NCBI RefSeq assembly: GCF_020524485.1 | Contig: NZ_JAIVLF010000001.1 | Location: 1,116,001 to 1,180,000, forward strand | Origin: Novosphingobium profundi | Lineage (GTDB): Bacteria > Pseudomonadota > Alphaproteobacteria > Sphingomonadales > Sphingomonadaceae | Direction of reading: 5' to 3' | DNA length: 64,000 bases | Part shown: positions 47,294 to 55,800 of the stretch, piece by piece | Layout: each line of letters opens with the position of its first letter | How positions within the stretch are numbered: the first letter of the stretch is position 1 | Position numbers and translations under genes: made by a program | The notes under the pieces: generated by a model | Seen by the model: only the letters and a program-made list of their open reading frames with translations | Databases searched by the model: none | Told to the model about the DNA's origin: nothing

Positions 47294-47713
47294 ATGCCCC
47301 ACGCGGCCAATATCCTGATCGTCGAAGACGAATTTCTGCTCGCCCTGCAGCTTGAAGACATCCTCATGGATGGAGGCCACGCGGTGGTCGGAACCGTGAG
47401 CGAACGCGCTGCGCTCGATACGCTGGCGCAGAATCAGGTGCGGCCCGACATCGCTCTTGTCGATCTCAATTTGCGTGACGGGCTGACCGGACCGGAAGTG
47501 GCGCGTGATCTGTGCGACAAGTTCGGTGCCCACGTCATCTACGTTACGGCCAACCCAGCGCAAATCGGCGATCCGGCTTCGCGCGCGGTGGGCGTGGTCC
47601 AGAAGCCATTCGGGCCAGAATCGATCCTCGCGGCCATCCGCTACGTGTTGGATGGGTGCCCGGAAACGTCCCGTCCGGCTGGGCTCGACAAGCTTTCGAT
47701 GGCGTCGCGCTAG
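47294..47713 (+). CDS. Single-domain response regulator
   Basis: A 139-residue stand-alone receiver. The acidic pocket is VEDEF near residues 10-14, the phosphoacceptor is Asp57 in LVDLNLRDG, and QKPF gives the conserved lysine. No output domain. It follows the second sigma factor by 63 nt and may be co-transcribed. Single-domain regulators such as SdrG take part in phosphotransfer of the stress pathway in Sphingomonas; whether this one does is inference. Confidence 0.85.
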   Translation: MPHAANILIVEDEFLLALQLEDILMDGGHAVVGTVSERAALDTLAQNQVRPDIALVDLNLRDGLTGPEVARDLCDKFGAHVIYVTANPAQIGDPASRAVGVVQKPFGPESILAAIRYVLDGCPETSRPAGLDKLSMASR

Positions 47714-47735
47714 GCGCGGGGAAATCCTGCCTTTG

Positions 47736-47773
47736 AAAAAGGGCGCTGTTCCGAGGGGGACGGCGCCCTTTTT
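47736..47773. terminator. Bidirectional terminator after the response regulator
   Basis: AAAAAGGGCGC (47736-47746) pairs with GCGCCCTTTTT (47763-47773), extended by partial pairing inside. Confidence 0.8.
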
Positions 47774-47859
47774 CGTGCGTAGGCGGGGAAGGGGAGCTGG
47801 CATTGCCATGACAGGTGGAAGAGTGGCGAGGGATACGGCACTGCTGAGCCCGCTCGATG

Positions 47860-47893
47860 AAAAAAGGCCTCTTCCGCAGGACGAAAGAGGCCT
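47860..47893 (-). terminator. Terminator for the minus-strand hemerythrin gene
   Basis: AGGCCTCTT (47865-47873) pairs with AAGAGGCCT (47885-47893). The A-run at 47860-47865 reads as a T-run on the minus strand, so it terminates minus-strand transcripts. Confidence 0.6.
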
Positions 47894-47997
47894 CCTCTCA
47901 GGAGCGATTCCGGCGGGGGGATGACGGCTCGCTCTCTCTCCCAGGGGTACGGGGCGAGCGCGGTGGGGGTGTGGCGCTCGCCCAGTGTCTCTAAGGC

Positions 47998-48480
47998 TTA
48001 CTCGCGCTCGTCGCCCGGGCCCTGGTCTTCGGCGAGTTCCAGTTCCTTGGGCTTGCGCTTCTCGAAGACCTTGGCGATCTTGGCTTCGGTCTCGGCGGTG
48101 AGGCCTTCGGCGGCGGCGGGGAACATGTCCTCCTCCTCCTCCTCGATGTGGTGCAGGTAGCGATGGCGCATGTCCTTGAAGGTCATCAGCCAGGCGTTGC
48201 TGCTCATGTCGGTGTCGGCCAGCTCGGCAAGGAAATCGTCGATCTCCTTGTGCTCGGCGACCGAGTGGCGCGCTTCGTCGCGCAGCTTGGGGTCGGCGAG
48301 CATGGCCGCGTAAAGCGATTCTTCTTCGGCCGCGGCGTGGGCCTGCAGTTCCTTGCTGAGCGCGGCGAAGAGCGTGCGGCGCTCCTCGCTGTCACCGTGC
48401 GTTTCGCCGAGCTTGGCCAGCATGTCGCGGTGACGGTCGTGGTCGGCCTTGAGATCGGCGAAGATCCGTGCGTCTGCCAT
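47998..48480 (-). CDS. Hemerythrin HHE domain protein
   Basis: A 160-residue helical protein with the iron-site pattern: DHDRHRDML near residue 13, AHAAAEEESLY, VAEHKEIDDF and HRYLHHIEEEEEDMFP. It probably binds a di-iron centre and oxygen, NO or peroxide. The C-terminus is a charged tail. The ATG at 48480 has GGAG upstream on the minus strand. A degenerate EcfG-type promoter (GGAAAC-N16-CGTT) lies at 48524-48549 on this strand. Confidence 0.88.
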   Translation of the reverse strand: MADARIFADLKADHDRHRDMLAKLGETHGDSEERRTLFAALSKELQAHAAAEEESLYAAMLADPKLRDEARHSVAEHKEIDDFLAELADTDMSSNAWLMTFKDMRHRYLHHIEEEEEDMFPAAAEGLTAETEAKIAKVFEKRKPKELELAEDQGPGDERE

Positions 48481-48523
48481 GGGTGCGTCTCCAAATCCTG
48501 TGGTTGTCGGTTTTGCCGATAAC

Positions 48524-48549
48524 AACGGGCAGGAGACGCTTTTGTTTCC
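48524..48549 (-). promoter_or_regulatory. Degenerate EcfG-type promoter candidate, hemerythrin gene
   Basis: On the minus strand GGAAAC (48549-48544), 16 nt, CGTT (48527-48524), 43 nt before the start. The -35 has an extra A compared with the consensus, so this is a weak call. Confidence 0.3.
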
Positions 48550-48565
48550 CGAGGATGCGCCCTTT

Positions 48566-51133
48566 TTAGCGCTGTTCCACGCTGGCCCGCGCGATAGCCG
48601 AGCGCAAGTCGCGCTCGCCATACGGCTTGGTTACCACGGGAACGCCGGTGAAGTTGCCTTCGGGCAGCGTCCGCTCGCCATAGCCACTGGCGAAGATGAA
48701 GGCGATGCCCCTTTCGCGCAGGGCTTCGGCGATCGGCGCGCTGGTGTCCTTGCCCAGGTTGATGTCGAGCATGGCAAAGGCGATTTCGGTGTGCTCAAGG
48801 ACGTCCATCGCGGCCGCCACCGATCCTGCCACGCGGCAATCGGCAAAGCCACAGGCGCGCATGTGGTCCTCGGCCTCCATCGCGATGATGACATTGTCCT
48901 CCACGATAAGTGCGGCGCCTTCGGGCAACTGCGCGCGAAGATCGGTCCCCTCGGGCACGTCGACCACGCCCTGGCGCGGGTCCGCACCGGGAGTCTCGAA
49001 CGTCGCGACATGGTCATTGGGAATGAGGAAGAAGGCCTGCATTCCGGCCTCGGGGTAGATCACCGAGGCGCTGCCACCCAGTTCGTGCGGGATCGTGCGC
49101 TCGATGATGGTCGAGCCGAAGCCGCGCCGGGTGGGCGGGGTAACGGGCGGACCGTCCTCCTCGCGCCAGTCGATCTCCAGAGCGCCATCGTCGCTGCGCG
49201 CGATGGTGACATGGACCGTGCCCTTGCTGTCCGACAGCGCGCCGTACTTGCACGAGTTGGTCATCAGCTCGTGAATGACCAGTGCCAGCGTGGTGAAGGC
49301 GCTGGGGGCGATAAGGGCATCGGGGCCATCGATCACGACGCGGTCCGTGCTGTGGCTGGCGTAGGCGGCGGTTTCTGTGCGGATGAGGTCGTAGAAGGAG
49401 GACGGGCGCCAATCCTTCTCGGTCACCTGGTCGTGCGCGCGGGCGAGAGCATGGATGCGGCTGCCCACGATTTCGGCGAACTCGTCGATGGTGCTGGCGC
49501 CGTCCTTGCTCTGCGAGACCAGGCCACGGATGAGGTTGAGGATGTTGCGCACACGGTGGTTGAGTTCCGCGATCAGCATGTCCTGCTGCTGGCTCGCCTG
49601 TTCACGCTGGGCGTGGGCGGCGTCCGACATGCGCAAGACGACTTCAAGGAGCGTGATGCGCAGCGATTCCGCTGCCGCCGTCTCTTCCTCGGTCCAGGGG
49701 CGTGAATAGCCGCGGCGCTCTTCCTTCCAGAGATCGAAGCTCTTGCGCGGGGTAAGGCGCGCGCCGTTCGGTCCGAGTTCGACCGACTTCTCCGGATTGC
49801 CCGCCCAGTTCACTTCGCGCAGCTGTTCCTTGCGGAACAGGACGATGTAGTCGCGCGGGGAGCGGCTGACGGGAAGGGCCATGACGCCCGCCGCCTTGTC
49901 GGCCCATTCGCGCGCAGGCTCGAAGATCGAGGTGATGTTGTCGGTCGCCCACACCGTGCTGGCACCCGCGGTGTTGAGGAAGCGGGCAAGCTGGCCGAAC
50001 TGGGCGCGCGTCGGGGTGAGACCGTCGGCCATGAATTCGCCGTCGACCCAGCCGATTGCGCCGTCAAAGCCGATCACCCGTCCGATCGACTCGCTGAAGT
50101 CACCAAAGGCATCGAGCAGTGAGCCGCCACCGGCGACCCGGCTCATGATCTCGTCGTGCAGCTTCATCGAATCGCCGCGGCGTTCAAAGGCCGCGTCGGT
50201 TTCCTTCTGCTCGAGCAGGTAGGCGAAGAACTCGCCGAACAGTTCGGCTGCGGTACGTACCGAGTAGGACAGGCGCAGCGGGCTGTAGTGATGGCAGGCC
50301 ATCAGCCCCCAGAGCTTGCCCCGGCGCATGATCGAGACCGACATCGAGGCCTTGACCCCCATGTTGCGCAGGTACTCGATATGGATCGGGGAAACCGCGC
50401 GCAGGCCCGACATCGAAAGGTCGAGCGGATCGCCCGTCGGCCCCGTGGCCGGGAAGACCGGCACGGTGGGATCATCGATGTCGGTGATGATGCGCAGCAG
50501 GTTGCGGGTGTAGAGCTTGCGCGCCTGCTTGGGGATGTCGGAGGCCGGGAAGTGCAGGCCCTTGAAGCTGTCGACGAGGCCGTTGAGGCTCTCGGCGATG
50601 ACTTCGCCTGCGCCTTCTTCCGAAAAGCGGTAGACCATGACCCGGTCGAAGCCGGTAAGGCCGCGCAGGTGGCGTGCCGCGCTTGCGCACAGCTTCTCGA
50701 TCGATTCGGTCTGGCGCATCCGCTCGATCATCGGGCGGACGTAAGAGACGAAGTCGCGGCGACGTCCGCTCTCGTGCTCCTCGATCTCGACCACGAAGGA
50801 ACGGCCCGAGGTGTGCACGGCGAGGTCGAAGAGGCGTCCGTCGTTGAGGAGGTCGACCTCGAAGATGCGCTCGACCGTGTTCGAGGAGCCCAGGATCTGC
50901 AGGCGCGAGCGGATGTCGTGCATGGCGCTGGGCGAGAGGAACTGCGCGGCGTTGAGGCCGATCAGGTCCTGCGCGCTCTGGCCGAACAGGGCATCGCAGT
51001 TGCGCGAGGCATGGTTGATGATCCAGTCGCTCGAGAACGAGATCAACCAGCCGAAACTCTGGATCCGTCCAATGATGTGGATCGGTTCCAGGTCGCAGGT
51101 GGTGAGGTCGACTTGGTGTTGGTCTTCAGCCAT
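48566..51133 (-). CDS. bphP: Bacteriophytochrome hybrid histidine kinase
   Basis: An 855-residue red/far-red photoreceptor. Order: PAS (about 20-115) preceded by Cys13 in DLTTCDLEPIHIIG, the biliverdin attachment site; GAF with the PASDIP motif (about 135-310); PHY (about 320-490); HWE/HisKA_2 kinase with H-box ELNHRVRNIL and His526; and a C-terminal receiver (about 735-855) with Asp in MLDINLG and FASGYGER, similar to the FAT-GUY receiver motif. The ATG at 51133 overlaps the bphO stop by 8 nt. It lies in a stress locus and shares its kinase type with known PhyR-directed kinases, so light input to that response is plausible. Confidence 0.94.
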   Translation of the reverse strand: MAEDQHQVDLTTCDLEPIHIIGRIQSFGWLISFSSDWIINHASRNCDALFGQSAQDLIGLNAAQFLSPSAMHDIRSRLQILGSSNTVERIFEVDLLNDGRLFDLAVHTSGRSFVVEIEEHESGRRRDFVSYVRPMIERMRQTESIEKLCASAARHLRGLTGFDRVMVYRFSEEGAGEVIAESLNGLVDSFKGLHFPASDIPKQARKLYTRNLLRIITDIDDPTVPVFPATGPTGDPLDLSMSGLRAVSPIHIEYLRNMGVKASMSVSIMRRGKLWGLMACHHYSPLRLSYSVRTAAELFGEFFAYLLEQKETDAAFERRGDSMKLHDEIMSRVAGGGSLLDAFGDFSESIGRVIGFDGAIGWVDGEFMADGLTPTRAQFGQLARFLNTAGASTVWATDNITSIFEPAREWADKAAGVMALPVSRSPRDYIVLFRKEQLREVNWAGNPEKSVELGPNGARLTPRKSFDLWKEERRGYSRPWTEEETAAAESLRITLLEVVLRMSDAAHAQREQASQQQDMLIAELNHRVRNILNLIRGLVSQSKDGASTIDEFAEIVGSRIHALARAHDQVTEKDWRPSSFYDLIRTETAAYASHSTDRVVIDGPDALIAPSAFTTLALVIHELMTNSCKYGALSDSKGTVHVTIARSDDGALEIDWREEDGPPVTPPTRRGFGSTIIERTIPHELGGSASVIYPEAGMQAFFLIPNDHVATFETPGADPRQGVVDVPEGTDLRAQLPEGAALIVEDNVIIAMEAEDHMRACGFADCRVAGSVAAAMDVLEHTEIAFAMLDINLGKDTSAPIAEALRERGIAFIFASGYGERTLPEGNFTGVPVVTKPYGERDLRSAIARASVEQR

Positions 51134-51692
51134 CGGCGCGAGGTGTCTCCATGTTCGACCCGACGGCGAAGGCGGTCTCGAAGTGAGCAAAAGTGGCAAG
51201 GGCAGCGGCTTCGACCGCACGTTCTTCGGACGGGCCGAAGCTGCGCGCGCGCGCCCAGGTGTTGAGGGCCTTCCAGACGGCGTGGCCGGTATCGTCTTCC
51301 ATGTAGCGCGAGGGCAGGCCCGTCTCGCGGCCATGGTAGCCTTCGGCGCGGATCACCGCGTTGCCGAGGCGCGAGCCGGCGATGACGTAGGCCACTCCGG
51401 CGCCGCCGCAAGGGGCGTGAACGCAGGCATCGGGTTCGGGTGCGGGAAGGGCGGGCATGGACAGGCCGCGTTCGGCAAGGTCGGCGGCGAGCATGGCGGG
51501 AAAGTCCGGGCAGGGCATGTCGAGCTCTTCCTCGACGAAGCGGCGGAACGGCGCGTCAAGGCTCTTCACGGCCACGGCGTGAGCCGCAAGAAATCGCGCG
51601 CAATCGTCCGCGGCGCCCAGGTCGAGGGCGCCGAAGGCTGCATCGAGCCGGTCGTGCGAAGCTCGTGTCACTGCGCGCAGATGGCTCAGCAT
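51126..51692 (-). CDS. bphO: Heme oxygenase for phytochrome chromophore
   Basis: A 188-residue biliverdin-producing heme oxygenase of the BphO type. The proximal heme histidine is probably His14 in VTRASHDRLD; later, GVAYVIAGSRLGNAVI is the conserved distal-helix glycine motif. It is upstream of bphP with overlapping stop and start (ATGGCTGA), so enzyme and photoreceptor are co-translated. An EcfG-type promoter lies upstream at 51850-51874. Confidence 0.9.
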   Translation of the reverse strand: MLSHLRAVTRASHDRLDAAFGALDLGAADDCARFLAAHAVAVKSLDAPFRRFVEEELDMPCPDFPAMLAADLAERGLSMPALPAPEPDACVHAPCGGAGVAYVIAGSRLGNAVIRAEGYHGRETGLPSRYMEDDTGHAVWKALNTWARARSFGPSEERAVEAAALATFAHFETAFAVGSNMETPRADG

Positions 51693-51849
51693 GAAGAAGT
51701 CTTTCGGGCCTTTGTCATCAACGTCGGGAAATCCATTGCATGATCGAATAGTTGAACCGCCGCCATTTGCAAGGAGCGCTAAGTGAGGGGGGAGCGTTCC
51801 ACGCACCGCGACCGGACGCGGCGTTCTGCGCGCGGCGTTCGTGTGGTCA

Positions 51850-51874
51850 AACGTCAAGGTTCGAGAAATGTTCC
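51850..51874 (-). promoter_or_regulatory. EcfG-type promoter of bphO-bphP
   Basis: On the minus strand GGAAC (51874-51870), 16 nt, CGTT (51853-51850). The leader to bphO would be about 150 nt. Confidence 0.65.
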
Positions 51875-51951
51875 TGAGGCACGCAATAGCAGCGCGTGAG
51901 ACGTCTGTCTGTGCATTAGCGCACACATGTCGAAAGTGACAGTTTGTGTCA

Positions 51952-51976
51952 GGAACATGCACGGGAGCGGCTCGTT
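51952..51976 (+). promoter_or_regulatory. EcfG-type promoter of the Crp/Fnr gene
   Basis: GGAAC (51952-51956), 16 nt, CGTT (51973-51976), ending 52 nt before the ATG at 52029. Confidence 0.65.
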
Positions 51977-52028
51977 AGGCAGGGATCAACACATGTGACT
52001 GGCGGCGCGCAGGCGTCGGGAAGACCTT

Positions 52029-52745
52029 ATGGACGCTATGGCCCTGAACAACGACAACGCCCTTCTCGAGCGGCTGGAAGCGCGCGATCGCGACGCGCTG
52101 TCCTCGGCGGTGGAGGAGGTTCGCTTCGAATCCGGCGCGGTGCTCTACGAGCCGGGTACCAACATCGATTACTGCTATTTCCCGACCGGCTCGGCGATCT
52201 GTTCGTACTTTGTCGAGATGGACGAGGGCGTGGCTGTCGAGACGATCCTGATCGGCCGCGAAGGCGCTCTGGGCGGGGTGGTCAGCCATGGCAACCTGCC
52301 CGCCTTTGCCCGTTCCAACGTGCTGCATGGCGGGGTCTTCCAGCGCATTGCCCTGCGCGATCTCGACCGGCTGAAGCGCGACAACCCGGCACTCGCGCAC
52401 CTGATGAACCGCTACAGTGATTGCGTCATGGCGCAGGTCTTCCAGTCGATCGCCTGCAATGCGGTCCACACCATCGAGCAGCGGGCGGCCAAGTGGCTGG
52501 TCGCCGCGGTGGCGCGCATGGGCCGCCCCAGCGTGACGATGACGCAGGAGCAGCTTGCCTCGATGATGGGGGTCGGACGCAGCTACGCCAGCCGTGTCCT
52601 CCAGCGCTTCAAGCGCGATGGCCTGCTGCGCACGCGGCGCGGCGGCATCGAGGTGCTTGACCGCGATGGCCTCGCCAAGCGGGCCTGCGCTTGCAACGAC
52701 CATGTCGATGCCCACTTCGAGCGGGTTCTGGGTGGGCTTTACTGA
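52029..52745 (+). CDS. Crp/Fnr family transcriptional regulator
   Basis: A 238-residue regulator with an N-terminal cyclic-nucleotide-binding-like jelly roll (VLYEPGTNIDYCYFPTGSAICSYF) and a C-terminal winged helix (MTQEQLASMMGVGRSYASRVLQRFKRDGLL). It lacks the FNR cysteine set at its N-terminus; cysteines near the C-terminus (RACACNDH) are unusual. The effector is unknown. It is divergent from bphO-bphP and has its own EcfG-type promoter. A second ATG at 52038 is possible. Confidence 0.88.
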   Translation: MDAMALNNDNALLERLEARDRDALSSAVEEVRFESGAVLYEPGTNIDYCYFPTGSAICSYFVEMDEGVAVETILIGREGALGGVVSHGNLPAFARSNVLHGGVFQRIALRDLDRLKRDNPALAHLMNRYSDCVMAQVFQSIACNAVHTIEQRAAKWLVAAVARMGRPSVTMTQEQLASMMGVGRSYASRVLQRFKRDGLLRTRRGGIEVLDRDGLAKRACACNDHVDAHFERVLGGLY

Positions 52746-52777
52746 TTGGCTGCGGCTTGGCGGTTCGCCAACGGACA

Positions 52778-52821
52778 CGAAAAGGGGCGCAAGGACAGAT
52801 ATATCCTTGCGCGCCTTTTCG
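52778..52821. terminator. Bidirectional terminator between crp and the autotransporter
   Basis: CGAAAAGGGGCGCAAGGA (52778-52795) pairs with 52804-52821 with one mismatch and an 8-nt loop. It shares 17 nt of its left arm with the hairpin at 2893. Confidence 0.85.
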
Positions 52822-52880
52822 GATCCTGAGGTCCGTTCGCGCGGCACTCGGCAAACCGCGCGAACGGAACGGGGGGATTC

Positions 52881-55800
52881 TCAGAAGCGGACGCTGACCG
52901 TGCCGCGATAGGACTGGTAGCTCAGGTCATTGCGCCACACGGTCGTCTCGGCATGGAGGGAAACCGCGATCTGGCCACCCGTGGTGATGCCCACGCCGAT
53001 TTCGCCCCAGTCCTGGTCATCGCCAGGCAGCGCGAAGAAGGCGTCGGGGCCACGGCCACCCACGAAGTTCGCGCCGAAGAAGCCCGGCTTGTCCTGGAAG
53101 TCGTGGACATAGGTCGCCGAGATGTAGGGCTTGATCGCCCCGTTGGCGGCGAGGCGCGCGCCGGCACGCGCCTGGGCGCTCTCATAGCTGTCCATATCGT
53201 ACTGCAGGGCGGGACCTCCTCCCACTTCCTTGGTGCGGGTGAAGTCGACCGAAGCGAAGCGGAACGCCACGCGCGGGGTAAAGCTCATTGCTCCGCCCAT
53301 GCCGATCATCTGGCTGATGCCCGCCTCGCCGCTCAGCACGAGAGGCGAATCGTCGGCGCGCAGCGACCATTCGCTGGTGCCGATCATCACGTCGCGCTGC
53401 GTCTTGAAGTCCCAGAAGCCGCCGCTCAGTTGAGCATCGATGCCAAAGCCACTCGCCGAACGCGTGCCGCCATAGAGATTGACCTGGAACATGTCGCCCG
53501 TGACATCGCGCGTGGGATAGCCCGGATCACCTTCCATGCGGGTGTACGAGAGCGCCATGCCAAGGAAGCCGGTGCCCCCGTCCGAGATTTCGAGACCGCC
53601 AGCAAGATAGTAGCCGTCGAACTTGTCTCCGGCATAAGGGCGGGCGGTTGGGGCGCCATCGCTCTTGCCATCGATGTAGCCACCGGCCACGAAGGCGCTC
53701 ATCGTGTCGGGCAGGGCGCCCTCGATGACTGAGCCCGGCGCGCCGCCCGCGCCCGCCATCGACGGGGCCGTGCCAGCGGTGTTGCTGGTGTCCAGCGCGG
53801 ACAGGGCGCCGCTGGGGCTGCCGTAGTAGGAGAGGGTGCCTCCCGAATTGCCCGCGGTCACCGTCGCGATACGTTCGCGCAGGAAGCGCGAATTGGTGTC
53901 GAGTGCGGCGGTCGCCATCGACTGGAGAAGCGGCTGCTCGCGCGGGGCCAGCTCCTCGAGCGTGCCCTGGATGCCCGCGATCCCCATCATGTCGAGCGGC
54001 CCGTAGACCCCGGCAAGATTACCGTAATACGCGCGGTTCTGGTCGAGTAGCTGCGCGTAGGCGGACTGGACGTTCGAGGAGGGATCGATGACATCGGCAT
54101 AGAGCCCGGCCTCGATGGTGACCAGGACCTCGGTGTCGGTGTAGCTCAGCTCGGGCGTCAGGATGGCGCTGATCGCGTTCCAGTTGTCGAACTCGCCCTC
54201 GATGCCGCCCGTGGCGGTCAGGATGGTGTATTCGTCGCCGTAGCGCACCATGCCGGTGGGACTGAACATGACGAGACCGCCGATGTCGGCCATGCCGTCG
54301 AGCGGAACGTCGGCGGGGTCCAGCATGGTCGGGTTGACCGCGATCAGGTCGGAAGTGCCCGCAGGGCCAAGGTCGACGAGGTAGGTGCTGCCCGAGGAGA
54401 GGATCACGTTGCCATTGAACGTGAGCGTGCCGATCTCGCCCACGCCGCCCGGCGCGATCACGCCGGCAACGTTGGTGAAGTAGGGCGTGGTGATCGTGCC
54501 CGAACCCTGCAGGCCGCCGGTCATCAGCATGTAATCGCCGTTGGTGGCGAGGTCCCCGTCAACGCGCACCATGCCCTGGTACTGGTTGATCGACATGAGC
54601 GAGGTAAGCGAGCCCTCCTCGGTGATGTCGAGGGCGGCACCCGCACCGTCCATGGAGAAGCGGTCGATGGTGACCGCGCTCGAGAGCGTCGTTGTACCGT
54701 CTGCGCTCAGTGTCACGTCGTAGTAGGTCGGACGCACGCCGTTCGCGGGATCGCCCGCATCGTTGTCCGGCACGAAATCGCTCGCACCGGGAAGGCCGTT
54801 GGCGATGGTGGGCGCGTCGAGGACAAACGGGGTGTCCGTGGCTTGAGCCGCGTCGTCGGCGCGGGCGAGCAGGTCCCCGATGGCGACGGTCGCACCGGCA
54901 TCGGTGGTGACCGGCGTGCTCGCATCGACAAGTTCGCCGTCGATGTAGATGTCACCAGTCGCCATGTCCTCGCAGATGTCGTCGCCGCCCAGCTGGAAGC
55001 AGGCGTGGCCAAACGAATCCGGGCTGCCGGCTGATCCGGCGCCAGGGGCATCGGGCACGCCGTTGACGAGGTTGCCGTCGGCGTCGAGCACCATGTAGTT
55101 GGGATCGGTGATGGTCACCCAGTGCTCGGGATCCTCCCAGGCTCCGTCCCCCTCGACAGCGCTGGCATAGCGGTAGGGGTTGTTGGCCGCGATCCAGTCC
55201 CAGTACAGATAGAGCGGCTGGTAGAAGCTCATCGTGCCGTAGGTGCTGAAGGGCTGGGGGCCGAAGAAGCGGCTGCCGCCCGAGAGCACGCCGATGACGA
55301 CGTCGATGTCGTAGGTTTCATCGAGGATCAGCGGACCGCCCGAGTCGCCGCCTGCGGTCGTGCCCTCGTTGGGGGTGGCCGCATCCTTCCACAGGTTGAA
55401 GTCGTAGGGGTTCGCGTCCGGCGTTCCGCGCAGGGGGTCGTCGAAGTCGAGCATGTAGAGGTTCTGCGGGAGCCCTGAGGTGCTTCCGAACAGGAACAGG
55501 TCGCGCTGGTCAAGGCTGGCGAGAGCGCCGAGCATGTTCTCGGCGGCGCGGCGGCGGTAGTCGATGCCGCCGGTGTCGCCCGTCGAGCCCGAGCCGTTGC
55601 GGCCATAGCCGGTGATCTTGACGTGGTAGCCGGTGCCGTTCTCGTCGGTGATTTCATCGGGCGTGGGCAGCGGCGAGAACATCAGCGCCCAGGTCGGTAC
55701 GTCGGCGGCGGGCGTGTCGAGCGAGGCCATCGCGACGTCGCCATAGAGAAACGAGATCGCATCGGGCTCAAGCGAGGCGGGATGATAGTTCACCCAGTCC

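Larger units (their letters stand above)
51693..52028. other. bphO-crp divergent intergenic region
   Basis: 336 nt with no gene. Two EcfG-type promoters face away from each other about 80 nt apart. The AT-richer stretch 51880-51960 between them includes the half-symmetric GCATTAGCGCACACATGT; no other site is called. Confidence 0.55.
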
